Program-made: the position numbers and the translations under genes | Part shown: piece after piece, positions 54,889-63,202 of the stretch | How the letters are laid out: each line of letters begins with the position of its first letter | Position numbering within the stretch: the first letter of the stretch is position 1 | The notes under the pieces: model-generated | Databases searched by the model: none | Told to the model about the DNA's origin: nothing | Seen by the model: the letters and a program-made list of their open reading frames with translations, nothing else | Assembly: GCA_036924855.1 (NCBI GenBank) | Contig: JBAGRP010000001.1 | Location: forward strand, 1,736,001 to 1,800,000 | Length of the DNA stretch: 64,000 nt | Direction of reading: 5' to 3' | From: Nitrobacteraceae bacterium AZCC 2146 | Lineage (GTDB): Bacteria > Pseudomonadota > Alphaproteobacteria > Rhizobiales > Xanthobacteraceae

Positions 54889-56268
54889 CTATCCGGCAAC
54901 CCGTACGCGCTCTGCACGGGCCGCTTCGTCATGCTCCCACAACTCGGAATAATCCGGCGCCCTCACCGCGAGTCGCTTGCCGCATTCGATCACAACACGG
55001 TCGGTCTGGGGGCGGCTGACAATCTCGTTGATGCTGCGTGCGTTGAACACGATCAGCCGCGCCGATGCCCCCGTCGCAATCAGGCCATGCCCGTCGAACT
55101 TGGCGATGCGCGAGGGCATGGCACCGACCAGCGACGGCGCTTGCGCCAGCGGATGATCGAAATGCAGGATGCGCACGGCCTGGCGGAAGGTATCGACCAT
55201 GTCGTGATCACCATAGGCATAGAAGCTGTCGCGACAATTGTCGCCGGCAGCGGCGACGCGGATGCCGCGCCTGAGCATCTCGTGCACCACGGTGACGCCG
55301 CGCCAGCGCGGCGTGCGGCCTCTCTGGCGGTCCTGAAGATACATGTTCACCGTCGGCAGCGTGACGATGCCGATCTGAGCCTCGGCGAGCAAGTCAAGCG
55401 TACGATCGACCTCGCTCTCGCTCTGCACTGCCAGGCTACAGCAGTGTCCGCAGACGACGCGGCCCTTGTAACCGTGACGCAGCGCCGCGCGCGCCACGAA
55501 GGGCAATGTCGTTGCGGTCGGGTCGCCGGTCTCGTCGATATGAAGGTCGATCTTGAGATCGTAGCGGATCGCCAGCGCGAACAGCCGGTCGAGTTGCGCG
55601 TCGATATTGGCACTGGTCGAGCCATGCGTTCCGATGGCCGGGCGCGTGACGCCGCCGATGAGCCCCCCGGACTCCTTGACGATCTCGGCGACGCGATCGC
55701 CAAAAGAATCCATTAGCAATTCGAGCGGGCACAGCGACACTGCCTGCAAGTCCACCTTGCCGGCCCATTCAGCGCGCATCTCGCGCAGCACCCGCCAGCT
55801 CCGTTCGGCCGTGTCCTGATAGGTGTCGATATGCGTGCGGATCGCCGATACGCCGTACGCATGGGCGCAGCGCAGGCCGAAGCCCATGCGACGGCGCAAG
55901 TCCGCCGCCGTCCAGTTCGGCCGGTCAGCGGCGGCAGCGAGCCGCGCATTGTTGAACGTGCCGTCGACGTTCGGATTGCGCTCGATCGAATGGCCCTTGT
56001 CGAGATGCGCATGCATGTCGATCAATGTCGGCCACACTTGGCGGCCGCCGAGATCAACGCGGGCGACGCCATCATCGCTGACACCTCCCACGGGCGCAAT
56101 ACACGCGATCTTGCCATCAGAGATCAGCAGATCGGCGCGCACGACACCCTCTTGATCCTTATTCGCCAGAGCGGCGGGATCGGCGAGAAGACAAACGGGC
56201 ACGCGCGCATTGACGAGCCAATAGCGCGGTGCGTCGGACCAGGCTATGTCAGCGAAATAAACTGTCAT
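54889..56268 (-). CDS. Cytosine-deaminase-like amidohydrolase
   Basis: A 459-residue metal-dependent hydrolase of the CodA branch. Ligands and catalytic residues line up: H-A-H in D-M-H-A-H-L-D-K, then H-x-x-E in L-H-I-D-E, a His in C-G-H-C-C-S and the Asp of G-D-N-C-R-D-S. It would deaminate or open a cyclic amidine or amide. Its loop after the first motif (L-D-K-G-H-S) differs from true cytosine deaminase, so the substrate may differ. The first 40 residues are an extra strand region. It is divergent from the importer genes. Confidence 0.9.
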   Translation of the reverse strand: MTVYFADIAWSDAPRYWLVNARVPVCLLADPAALANKDQEGVVRADLLISDGKIACIAPVGGVSDDGVARVDLGGRQVWPTLIDMHAHLDKGHSIERNPNVDGTFNNARLAAAADRPNWTAADLRRRMGFGLRCAHAYGVSAIRTHIDTYQDTAERSWRVLREMRAEWAGKVDLQAVSLCPLELLMDSFGDRVAEIVKESGGLIGGVTRPAIGTHGSTSANIDAQLDRLFALAIRYDLKIDLHIDETGDPTATTLPFVARAALRHGYKGRVVCGHCCSLAVQSESEVDRTLDLLAEAQIGIVTLPTVNMYLQDRQRGRTPRWRGVTVVHEMLRRGIRVAAAGDNCRDSFYAYGDHDMVDTFRQAVRILHFDHPLAQAPSLVGAMPSRIAKFDGHGLIATGASARLIVFNARSINEIVSRPQTDRVVIECGKRLAVRAPDYSELWEHDEAARAERVRVAG

Positions 56269-56383
56269 CTCGGGTTATGCAGACATTTTAGTGAGAATGC
56301 GGTCATATGTCATGCAGCAGACTGTACGACCTTTCGTTCATTGAGAAGCATCATTTTGCGTCCGCGGCGATGCCTATTCGTCA

Positions 56384-56575
56384 TCATTCATGCGCCGCTG
56401 CAAGGCTTGGCATGGCGGCGCGCATCACCTCGACCAGGTGGCTTGGGAATGCATCAAGCGTGCCACGGGCGCGCACCGTGAGCTTGATGGTGATGGGATC
56501 GACCTTGAGGTCGTGGAACGTAATGAAAACGAGATCGCCGAAGACCGGCCGCTGCTTAGCGCGAAGGAGGTTCGT
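56384..56575 (-). pseudogene. 3' remnant of an unidentified gene
   Basis: A 63-codon stretch between stop codons has clear coding-type third-position G+C bias and reads protein-like, for example F-G-D-L-V-F-I-T-F-H-D-L-K-V-D-P, ending M-P-S-L-A-A-A-H-E. It has no start codon near its upstream end (the stop at 56576-56578 precedes it). It therefore looks like the end of a gene cut off by rearrangement. I do not recognise the family. The rest of the gap (56269-56694) shows no gene. Confidence 0.5.
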
Positions 56576-56694
56576 CTAAAAACTAACCACCGATGCCAAC
56601 AAATCATCACAACGACTAAAATTGATGCTTTCTCTTATCATTCGCATTTGCTGACATTGCTGCCAAGCCGGATCACACTCGACGGATGGCGCAA

Positions 56695-57693
56695 ATGACC
56701 AAGTTCACGCGGATTACCCGACCTGCCTTCGGCATCGCCCTGCTTCTCAACGCCGCTTTCGTTCCCAGCGTCGCGCTCGCCGCAGACAAGATCACGCTGC
56801 TGTCGAGCTGGTTCGCCCAAGCCGAGCACGGCGGCTTCTATCAGGCCAAGGCCGCAGGCCTTTACGAGAAGGCTGGGCTCGACGTCACCATCAAGATGGG
56901 CGGCCCGCAAGTAAACGGCATGCAGCTTCTGCTCGGCGGTGAAGCCGACGTCGTCATGGGTTATGACATCCAGGTCCTGCAATCAGTTGCGAAAGGCCTT
57001 CCCGTCGTCACCGTCGGCGCGTCGTTCCAGAAAGACCTGCAAGGCATGATGACGCATGACGACATCAAGAGCCTCGCCGATCTCAAAGGCAAGGACATCC
57101 TGATCGCCAGTTCGAGCCACGCCACCTTTTGGCCGTGGCTGAAAGCCAAATACGGCTACGGCGAAGGTCAGGCCAAGGCCTACACCTTCAACCTGCAGCC
57201 ATTTTTCGTCGATCCGAACGTCGCCCAGCAGGCCTATCCCTCATCCGAGCCGTTCCAGGCCGTCCAAAAGGGCGTGCCGGTCAATTTCTTCCTGTTTGCC
57301 GATGACGGCTATCCGCCCTACGGCACGACAATGGTGACCACGACCAAGCTGGTGGCCGAGAAGCCGGATGCGCTCAAGCGTTTCGTGCGCGCGTCGATGG
57401 AGGGCTGGAAGAGCTATCTCACCGGCGATCCCGCCGCCGCCAATGCGCTGATCAAGGCCGACAATCCGAAAATGAGCGATGATCAGATCGCCTACGGAAT
57501 CAAGCGCATGAAGGAATTGAAGGTGGTCGACGGCGGCGACGCGCAGACCATGGGCATCGGCGTGATGACCGACGCGCGCTGGAAGGCGACCTATGACTTC
57601 ATGGTGGCCGGCGGCCTGCTCGATAAGAACGTCGACTATAAGAAGGCATTCACGACGCAATTCATCGACGGCATGAAGATTCCGATGAACTGA
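56695..57693 (+). CDS. NMT1/THI5-like ABC transporter substrate-binding protein
   Basis: A 332-residue periplasmic protein (PF09084). The signal peptide is F-G-I-A-L-L-L-N-A-A-F-V-P-S-V-A-L-A-A, and the mature part starts D-K-I-T-L-L-S-S-W-F-A-Q-A-E-H-G-G-F-Y, characteristic of pyrimidine-precursor and sulfonate-type binders. L-A-D-L-K-G-K-D-I-L-I is the usual hinge segment. Permease, oxidoreductase, ATPase and Rid genes follow on the same strand. The ligand may be a pyrimidine-like ring (inference from family and neighbours). An ATG at 56686 is an alternative start. Confidence 0.92.
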   Translation: MTKFTRITRPAFGIALLLNAAFVPSVALAADKITLLSSWFAQAEHGGFYQAKAAGLYEKAGLDVTIKMGGPQVNGMQLLLGGEADVVMGYDIQVLQSVAKGLPVVTVGASFQKDLQGMMTHDDIKSLADLKGKDILIASSSHATFWPWLKAKYGYGEGQAKAYTFNLQPFFVDPNVAQQAYPSSEPFQAVQKGVPVNFFLFADDGYPPYGTTMVTTTKLVAEKPDALKRFVRASMEGWKSYLTGDPAAANALIKADNPKMSDDQIAYGIKRMKELKVVDGGDAQTMGIGVMTDARWKATYDFMVAGGLLDKNVDYKKAFTTQFIDGMKIPMN

Positions 57694-57760
57694 CACCGGG
57701 CGCAGCGGCCGCCAATCGCGCCGCGCTCCCGCTCCTGGATGCGATAGACGAGTGCCGGCA

Positions 57761-58561
57761 ATGCAACGACACAGGACCCGGTCCGCCCTCGCCGAAGTGC
57801 TGCCGCCCGTGGTGGTCGGTGTCATTATCGTGGCGTGCTGGGAGGCTGCCTGCCGCATCTTCGCTATTCCCGTCTATCTTGTCCCGGCGCCCAGCGCCAT
57901 CGCGCAGGCGATCGCCACCGACACGCCGGGGCTGATGCGGGCCCTGTGGAGCACGCTGAAAGTGGCGCTGATTGCACTCGGATTTGCGACTGTGATCGGC
58001 TCGCTCCTCGCCTTCCTGTTCGTGCAGAACAGGCTGATCGAGCGCAGCTTCTTCCCCTACGCGGTCATCATGCAGGTCACGCCGATCGTGGCCATTGCAC
58101 CGCTGATCATCATCCTGGTGAAGAACACACAGGTCGCGCTGATCATCTGCGCCACCATCATCGCGGTTTTTCCCATCATCTCCAACACCACCATCGGCCT
58201 GCGCAGCATTGAGAGCGGGCACCAGAACCTGTTCGCCATCAATCACGCCACGCGTCTGCAGAGTCTCATTTATCTGCGCATCCCGAGCGCGCTGCCGTTT
58301 TTCTTCGCCGGCTTGCGCATCGCCAGCGGCCTGGCTCTGATCGGCGCGGTGGTCGCCGAATTCGTCGCTGGCACCGGCGGCCGAAGCGCGGGCCTGGCTT
58401 ACGAAATTCTCCAGGCCGGCTTCCAGCTCGAGATCCCGCGCATGTTCGCCGCTCTGTTCCTGATCACCGTCACCGGCATCCTGTTGTTCCTGGTGATGGT
58501 CGGCCTGTCGAAGCTCGCGCTCGGCCGCTGGCACGAGAGCGAGGCCGAACAGGACGCCTGA
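57761..58561 (+). CDS. ABC transporter permease (SsuC/ThiX-type)
   Basis: A 266-residue inner-membrane protein with six helices and the EAA-type loop A-I-N-H-A-T-R-L-Q-S-L-I-Y-L-R-I-P-S-A-L-P, a BPD_transp_1 domain (PF00528). It forms the homodimeric channel for the NMT1-like binding protein. The ATPase is encoded 1.4 kb further on, behind a FAD-enzyme gene, an unusual but operon-like order. An in-frame GTG at 57752 is another possible start. Confidence 0.92.
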   Translation: MQRHRTRSALAEVLPPVVVGVIIVACWEAACRIFAIPVYLVPAPSAIAQAIATDTPGLMRALWSTLKVALIALGFATVIGSLLAFLFVQNRLIERSFFPYAVIMQVTPIVAIAPLIIILVKNTQVALIICATIIAVFPIISNTTIGLRSIESGHQNLFAINHATRLQSLIYLRIPSALPFFFAGLRIASGLALIGAVVAEFVAGTGGRSAGLAYEILQAGFQLEIPRMFAALFLITVTGILLFLVMVGLSKLALGRWHESEAEQDA

Positions 58562-58602
58562 AAAGCGTTCCCTGCTGCAACAATACGCCCAACGAGGCTC
58601 AC

Positions 58603-60006
58603 ATGCCATCCGATGCCGCTCTCTCCGCTCCCGACGCCGCCCCCACCTCGCGTTACCCGATCGACGCGCTGCTCACCGACATCGGCGACGTGCCGTCTAG
58701 TCTCGATGCCAACGAGATCCGGCGCAAATCGCGCGACTACTACTGGTACTCGCCGATCCTCAACGCCCAATTGAAGGAGAAGCTTGCCGACATCGTCCTC
58801 ACGCCGCGCGACGAGGCCGATGTCATCCGTGTCGCAGCCGCCTGCTACCGCCACCGCATTCCGCTCACTGCGCGCGGCGGCGCCACCGGCAACTACGGCC
58901 AGTGCGTGCCACTCGAGGGCGGCGTGGTGCTCGACATGTCCGCGATGAACCAGATCGAATGGCAGAAGCCCGGCATCGTGCGCGTGCGGACCGGCGCCAA
59001 GCTGTTCAACATCGACGCGCAGACACGGCCGAACGGCTGGGAACTGCGCATGCATCCCTCGACCAAACGCATGTCGCAGATCGGCGGCTTCGTCGCCGGC
59101 GGCTCAGGCGGCATCGGCAGCGTCACCTATGGCGGCATGCGCGAGCCAGGCAACATCCTGGCTGCGCGCATCGTGACAATGGAAGAAAACCCGCGTGTGA
59201 TCGAATTGCGCGGCGACGCGGCGCAGAAGATCAGCCGCGCCTATGGCACGACCGGTATCATCACCGCGCTGGAGATGCCGCTGGCGCCGGCGCTCCCCTG
59301 GATCGACGTGATCGTCGCCTTCGACGACTTCTATGAAGCGGTTCGGTTCGGCCAGGCCATCGCCATGGCCGACGGTATCGTCAAGAAATTTCTGTCACCA
59401 ATCCAGTGGCCGCTGCCGGAGAACTTTTCTGCCATCCGTCAACATTGCCCTGACGGCAAGGCGGTGCTGCTCGGCATGATCGGCCCGATGTCGATCGAAA
59501 GCTTCGAGACGCTGCTCGAACTCTTCAGCGGCACCATCACCTACAAGGCGCCGAGCGAGGACGTGCTGACCAAGGCACCGCTCTACGAGCACACCTGGAA
59601 TCACTGCACCCTGCACATGTTCAAGGTCGATCGCAACATCACCTATCTGCAGGTCCTTCATCCGCATGATCGGATCGTCCAGTCGGCTACCGAGATCGGC
59701 GCTAGGTTCGAGGGCGAAGTGATGCAGCACTTGCAGTTCATCCGCATCAATGGCCTGATGACCGCAAGCGGCATTCCGGTGATCCGCTATTCGACGCCGG
59801 AGCGGCTTTACGAGATCATGGCTGCCTATGAGGCCTGCGGCATCATGATTGCCAATCCGCATGTCCTCACGCTGGAAGACGGCAGTCGCTACAAGCGCGT
59901 CGATGCCGACCAGTTCGGTTACAAGCACGAGGTCGATCCGCTGGGATTGCTCAATCCGGGCAAGATGCGTAGTTTCGTTCCGCGCTCACCGGGGCCGCTG
60001 CAATGA
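58603..60006 (+). CDS. FAD-binding oxidoreductase (VAO/GlcD-type)
   Basis: A 467-residue flavoprotein with an FAD_binding_4 domain (PF01565). The typical P-L-T-A-R-G-G-A-T-G-N-Y-G-Q segment lies at about 87-100, and G-G-F-V-A-G-G-S-G-G-I-G at about 163-174 contacts FAD. The C-terminal cap lacks the conserved glycolate-oxidase Cys or His pattern, so the substrate is not a known hydroxy acid. It is placed inside the importer operon (41 bases after the permease gene; ATGA overlap with the ATPase), so it probably oxidises the imported compound. Confidence 0.92.
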   Translation: MPSDAALSAPDAAPTSRYPIDALLTDIGDVPSSLDANEIRRKSRDYYWYSPILNAQLKEKLADIVLTPRDEADVIRVAAACYRHRIPLTARGGATGNYGQCVPLEGGVVLDMSAMNQIEWQKPGIVRVRTGAKLFNIDAQTRPNGWELRMHPSTKRMSQIGGFVAGGSGGIGSVTYGGMREPGNILAARIVTMEENPRVIELRGDAAQKISRAYGTTGIITALEMPLAPALPWIDVIVAFDDFYEAVRFGQAIAMADGIVKKFLSPIQWPLPENFSAIRQHCPDGKAVLLGMIGPMSIESFETLLELFSGTITYKAPSEDVLTKAPLYEHTWNHCTLHMFKVDRNITYLQVLHPHDRIVQSATEIGARFEGEVMQHLQFIRINGLMTASGIPVIRYSTPERLYEIMAAYEACGIMIANPHVLTLEDGSRYKRVDADQFGYKHEVDPLGLLNPGKMRSFVPRSPGPLQ

Positions 60007-60848
60007 ATGTCGTGCCCATGTTCGAGGCGCAGCCCCCGACACCTGCCGAAGCGCCCGCCCCGCCGCGCGCACTGCTCAAGCTCGCCGGCATCTCCAAGAC
60101 CTTCGCCAACAAGACGCAGGCGCTAGAAGGCGTCGACCTGACCATTCTGCCGGGCGAGTTCCTGACACTCCTCGGTCCCTCGGGTTGCGGAAAATCCACG
60201 CTCCTGAAGATGATTGCTGGGCTTGGCGCGCCGTCCACGGGCACGATCGATTGGCCGCAGTCGAGCTACGACGCGCTCGGCGAGCCGGACCGGCTGCTCG
60301 GTTTCGTCTTCCAGGAGCCGACGCTGCTGCCCTGGCGCACCGTGTTCGACAATGTCTATCTGCCGCTGATGCTCGCCGGTCAGCGCACGAAGGATGTGCA
60401 CGACCGGATTATGGAGGTGCTGGCCCAGGTCGGCCTGACACGTTTCATCAACGCCTATCCGCGCGAACTCTCCGGCGGCATGAAGATGCGCGTCTCCATT
60501 GCGCGTGCAATGGCGACCAACCCGCGCATCCTGCTGATGGACGAGCCCTTCGCCGCGCTGGACGAGATCACGCGTACGAAGCTCAATAACGATCTCCTGG
60601 AGCTGTTCGCGAAGAAGAATCTTACGGTCATCTTCGTCACCCACAGCGTCTATGAGTCGGTCTATCTCTCGTCGCGCATCCTGGTGATGAGCGCGCGTCC
60701 CGGCCGCGTGAGCGCCGATATTCCGATCGCCGCGCCCTATCCGCGCAACGAAGACTTCCGCCTCTCGCCCGTCTATAGCGAATACTGCCGCCGCGCCTCG
60801 GAGGCACTGCGCGAGGCCATGGCGCAGAGCCCGGCGGAGGAGGAGTGA
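60003..60848 (+). CDS. ABC transporter ATP-binding protein (SsuB/TauB-type)
   Basis: A 281-residue ATPase with Walker A G-P-S-G-C-G-K-S-T, Q-loop V-F-Q-E-P-T-L-L-P-W, signature L-S-G-G-M, Walker B I-L-L-M-D-E-P-F and switch His in V-T-H-S. It completes the NMT1-type importer. It overlaps both neighbours (ATGA with the FAD enzyme; GTGA or a short gap with the Rid gene), which supports one translation-coupled operon. Confidence 0.95.
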   Translation: MNVVPMFEAQPPTPAEAPAPPRALLKLAGISKTFANKTQALEGVDLTILPGEFLTLLGPSGCGKSTLLKMIAGLGAPSTGTIDWPQSSYDALGEPDRLLGFVFQEPTLLPWRTVFDNVYLPLMLAGQRTKDVHDRIMEVLAQVGLTRFINAYPRELSGGMKMRVSIARAMATNPRILLMDEPFAALDEITRTKLNNDLLELFAKKNLTVIFVTHSVYESVYLSSRILVMSARPGRVSADIPIAAPYPRNEDFRLSPVYSEYCRRASEALREAMAQSPAEEE

Positions 60849-60853
60849 GCGCG

Positions 60854-61237
60854 ATGCTGAATCATCTCATTCCCACCGGCATCCGAAAACCGTTCGCCAA
60901 ATACAGCCATGCGGTGGAGGTCCAGGCCGGCGCGCGATTGCTGTTCTGCTCGGGACAGCTCGGCATCTCCGTCGGTGACCGCATTCCGGAGAGCACCGAG
61001 GAACAGGCGGTGCTCTGCTTCGAGGCGATCGGCTTGTGCCTCGCCGAGGCCGGCATGGCCTTTTCCGATCTGGTGCGCATCAACGCCTATGTCACCGACC
61101 GTGCGCACATGGCGCCCTATATGGCCGTGCGCGACCGCTATGTCGCGATGCCGGCACCAGCCTCGACACTGATGATCGTGGGCGGCTTCACGCGCCCGGA
61201 GTTCAAGGTCGAAGTCGAGGCGCTCGCAGCGAAGTAA
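60854..61237 (+). CDS. Rid (YjgF/YER057c/UK114) family protein lacking the catalytic Arg
   Basis: A 127-residue Rid protein. F-C-S-G-Q-L-G-I and V-R-I-N-A-Y-V-T-D fit the family. RidA enzymes use an Arg (R105 of E. coli) to deaminate reactive enamines and imines; the corresponding segment here reads P-A-P-A-S-T-L-M-I, with no Arg. It therefore belongs to an Arg-free Rid group, whose members are often found with catabolic genes and whose reaction is usually unknown. GGAGG eight bases before the ATG at 60854 favours this start; a GTG at 60845 overlaps the ATPase stop. Confidence 0.85.
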   Translation: MLNHLIPTGIRKPFAKYSHAVEVQAGARLLFCSGQLGISVGDRIPESTEEQAVLCFEAIGLCLAEAGMAFSDLVRINAYVTDRAHMAPYMAVRDRYVAMPAPASTLMIVGGFTRPEFKVEVEALAAK

Positions 61238-61320
61238 CGTGTAGTGTTGCCACGTCCCGGACGTCATGCCCTTGGCTTGGCGGCCAGCGCCGACTCCGCG
61301 ATCGACCTGTCCGCTTTGCG

Positions 61321-62919
61321 CCGATATTGTTGATTTAGTCGCTGCGTTGCATTCGAGCCGGTCCTTTCCGGTCCCACGTCTATTTATAGAGGCGATGTTT
61401 CTAATCCGGGCCGTTCATGGAGGCCTCAGCCCCTTGATCGTGTGCATCGTCATGCCCCCAGAGGGCAGACGGCCGGCATCGGTCGAAGCTTTGCGAGCTT
61501 TCTCAGGTTTTGGGCGGTGGCGGCGAGGAGGAATTCGTCTCGTGCGCCGTTGGGGCCGCGCAATCTGAGGCGACCGAGTCTAAGGATGCGCTTGAGATGG
61601 GCGAACAGCATCTCGATCTTCTTCCGGCGATGCCGCGAACGTTCGTAGGCCGGCGTGTTTGCCAGAGCTCGGGCGACATCACGAGCATCTTCGTCGAGGT
61701 CACGCGGCACTTTGCGCTGCGGCGTGTTCGGACAGCACTTCGCCTTGAGGGCGCAGCCCTGGCAATCAGACTTGCTCGATCGGTATAGCCGCGTTCCGTC
61801 TTTGGTGATGCCCGAGCGCGGCGTCGCGAAGGTTCGCCTGAACTGCACCAGCAAATTGCCCTGTGGGCAGGTGTAGTGGTTGCGTTCAGCGTCGAAGACG
61901 AAGTCGGATCGCGAGAAGGTGCCGTCGGTCCGGTTGGACTTGTCGAACACCGGGATGTGCGGTTCGATCTGCCGCTCCTTGACCAGCCAGGCCAGGTTCG
62001 CAGCCGAGCCATAGGCACTGTCGGCAGCAAGGTACCGGGGCCTGAGGCCAAAGCGTTTGGTGGTTCGATCGATCATAGTGCGTGAGGCTCCGACCTCCGC
62101 CTGGCGGATGGCTCGGCTGGCTTCGACGTCGAGAATGACAGCGTTCTCCGTGTCGATTAGGTAGTTGGTTGCGTAGGCGAAGAAGGCGTGCCCCTTATGG
62201 GCGCCGGTCCACTGCGCGGCTGGATCCGAAGGCGAGATGAACTTCGGCGTCACCTCGCTGGCAGCGCCGAAAGCAGCATCGTCCAGGGTTGCCAGATACT
62301 CGCGAACAGCCTGCCCGGCATCGGCGCCAAGGTCATCGACCCGCCACTGATCTCCGGGGATGGACCGCTGCTTGTTGGCATCGGCTGCGATCAGGCTCGC
62401 GTCCACCGCGAACCCCTCACCGCCAACAAGACCTTCGCGCAGGCACCGCCCCACCACCGCCTCGAACAAATGCCGCAGGATATCACTCTGCCGGAACCGG
62501 CCATGGCGGTTGCGCGAGAAGGTGGAGTGGTCCGGCACCTTGCCGTCGAGCCCCAGACGACAAAACCAGCGATAGGCCAGGTTGAGATGGACCTCATCGC
62601 ACAGCCGCCGTTCGGATCGGATGCCCATGCAATAGCCGACGATCAGCATCCGCATCATCAGCTCAGGATCAATCGAGGGGCGGCCAATGGTGCTGTAGAA
62701 CGGCTTTAGTTCCGAGCGCACCGTCTCAAGTTCGAGGAACTGGTCGATGCGACGAAGCAGGTGATCGCCGGGAACGTGGTCATCGAGGCAGAAATCGTAG
62801 AACAGCCGTGCCGGCGACGTCTGCATCCCCATCATCGTCCTGCCCCTCCGCAAAGCAACACAAGGATGGAATCACGCCGGCCAACGTTGATCAACCGCAA
62901 ACTAAATCAACACAATCCG
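61321..62919 (-). mobile_element. IS1182-family insertion sequence
   Basis: About 1.6 kb contains one transposase gene. Candidate terminal inverted repeats flank it: GTTGATTTAGT at 61329-61339 and its exact complement ACTAAATCAAC at 62901-62911. The match extends outwards imperfectly to about 19 nt (16 of 19 aligned). The outer boundaries given are therefore approximate, and I could not identify a target duplication. The transposase frame is intact, so the element may still be active. Confidence 0.75.
61450..62835 (-). CDS. IS1182-family transposase
   Basis: A 461-residue DDE transposase. The N-terminal DUF772-type domain (P-E-L-M-M-R-M-L-I-V-G-Y, then F-S-R-N-R) is followed by the catalytic D in A-V-D-A-S-L-I-A-A-D, a second D in A-A-D-S-A-Y-G and E in K-K-I-E-M-L-F-A-H-L-K-R. 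A C-x2-C-type cluster (C-Q-G-C-A-L-K-A-K-C-C-P) lies in the insertion before it. Length is normal and the frame is unbroken. GGAGGGGC stands upstream of the ATG at 62835. Confidence 0.93.
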   Translation of the reverse strand: MMGMQTSPARLFYDFCLDDHVPGDHLLRRIDQFLELETVRSELKPFYSTIGRPSIDPELMMRMLIVGYCMGIRSERRLCDEVHLNLAYRWFCRLGLDGKVPDHSTFSRNRHGRFRQSDILRHLFEAVVGRCLREGLVGGEGFAVDASLIAADANKQRSIPGDQWRVDDLGADAGQAVREYLATLDDAAFGAASEVTPKFISPSDPAAQWTGAHKGHAFFAYATNYLIDTENAVILDVEASRAIRQAEVGASRTMIDRTTKRFGLRPRYLAADSAYGSAANLAWLVKERQIEPHIPVFDKSNRTDGTFSRSDFVFDAERNHYTCPQGNLLVQFRRTFATPRSGITKDGTRLYRSSKSDCQGCALKAKCCPNTPQRKVPRDLDEDARDVARALANTPAYERSRHRRKKIEMLFAHLKRILRLGRLRLRGPNGARDEFLLAATAQNLRKLAKLRPMPAVCPLGA

Positions 62920-62947
62920 CCATGAGCCGCCATCGAACAACTAAGCG

Positions 62948-63014
62948 ATAGTTCGCGGCTTTATTCTGGATGGTGGCAATTTAGCGCGCCATTCAGAATA
63001 AAACTGCGAACTAT
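62948..63014. repeat. Large imperfect inverted repeat next to the insertion sequence
   Basis: The arms at 62948-62973 and 62989-63014 pair at 23 of 26 positions around a 15-nt loop. They begin and end with ATAGTTCGC / GCGAACTAT and contain TTTATTCTG / CAGAATAAA. The low G+C is unlike the genome. It lies about 29 bases beyond the IS1182 end and could be a small non-autonomous element, the fused ends of another element, or a terminator for the importer gene to its right. The remaining bases up to 63202 hold no gene that I recognise. Confidence 0.7.
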
Positions 63015-63202
63015 TATGTAATTGAAATTGCCCTGTAATTCTGAAATTGGTGCATTCGCAGGAAACTGAGCGAACTCAAACCCTTTCGGTGCCCCGCATC
63101 GGGAACGAGATCGCCAGCATACTTTGGTCGGAAATTGAGATTGATACAGCGGACCCGTCGCGCACTGATGGCGACATGAACGACAGGGTGACCAAAATGT
63201 CC

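Noticed and set aside
56390..56698. Plus-strand 102-codon frame upstream of the NMT1-like binding protein
   Set aside because: The opposite strand carries the better coding signal (the gene remnant), and this frame has no ribosome site or family.
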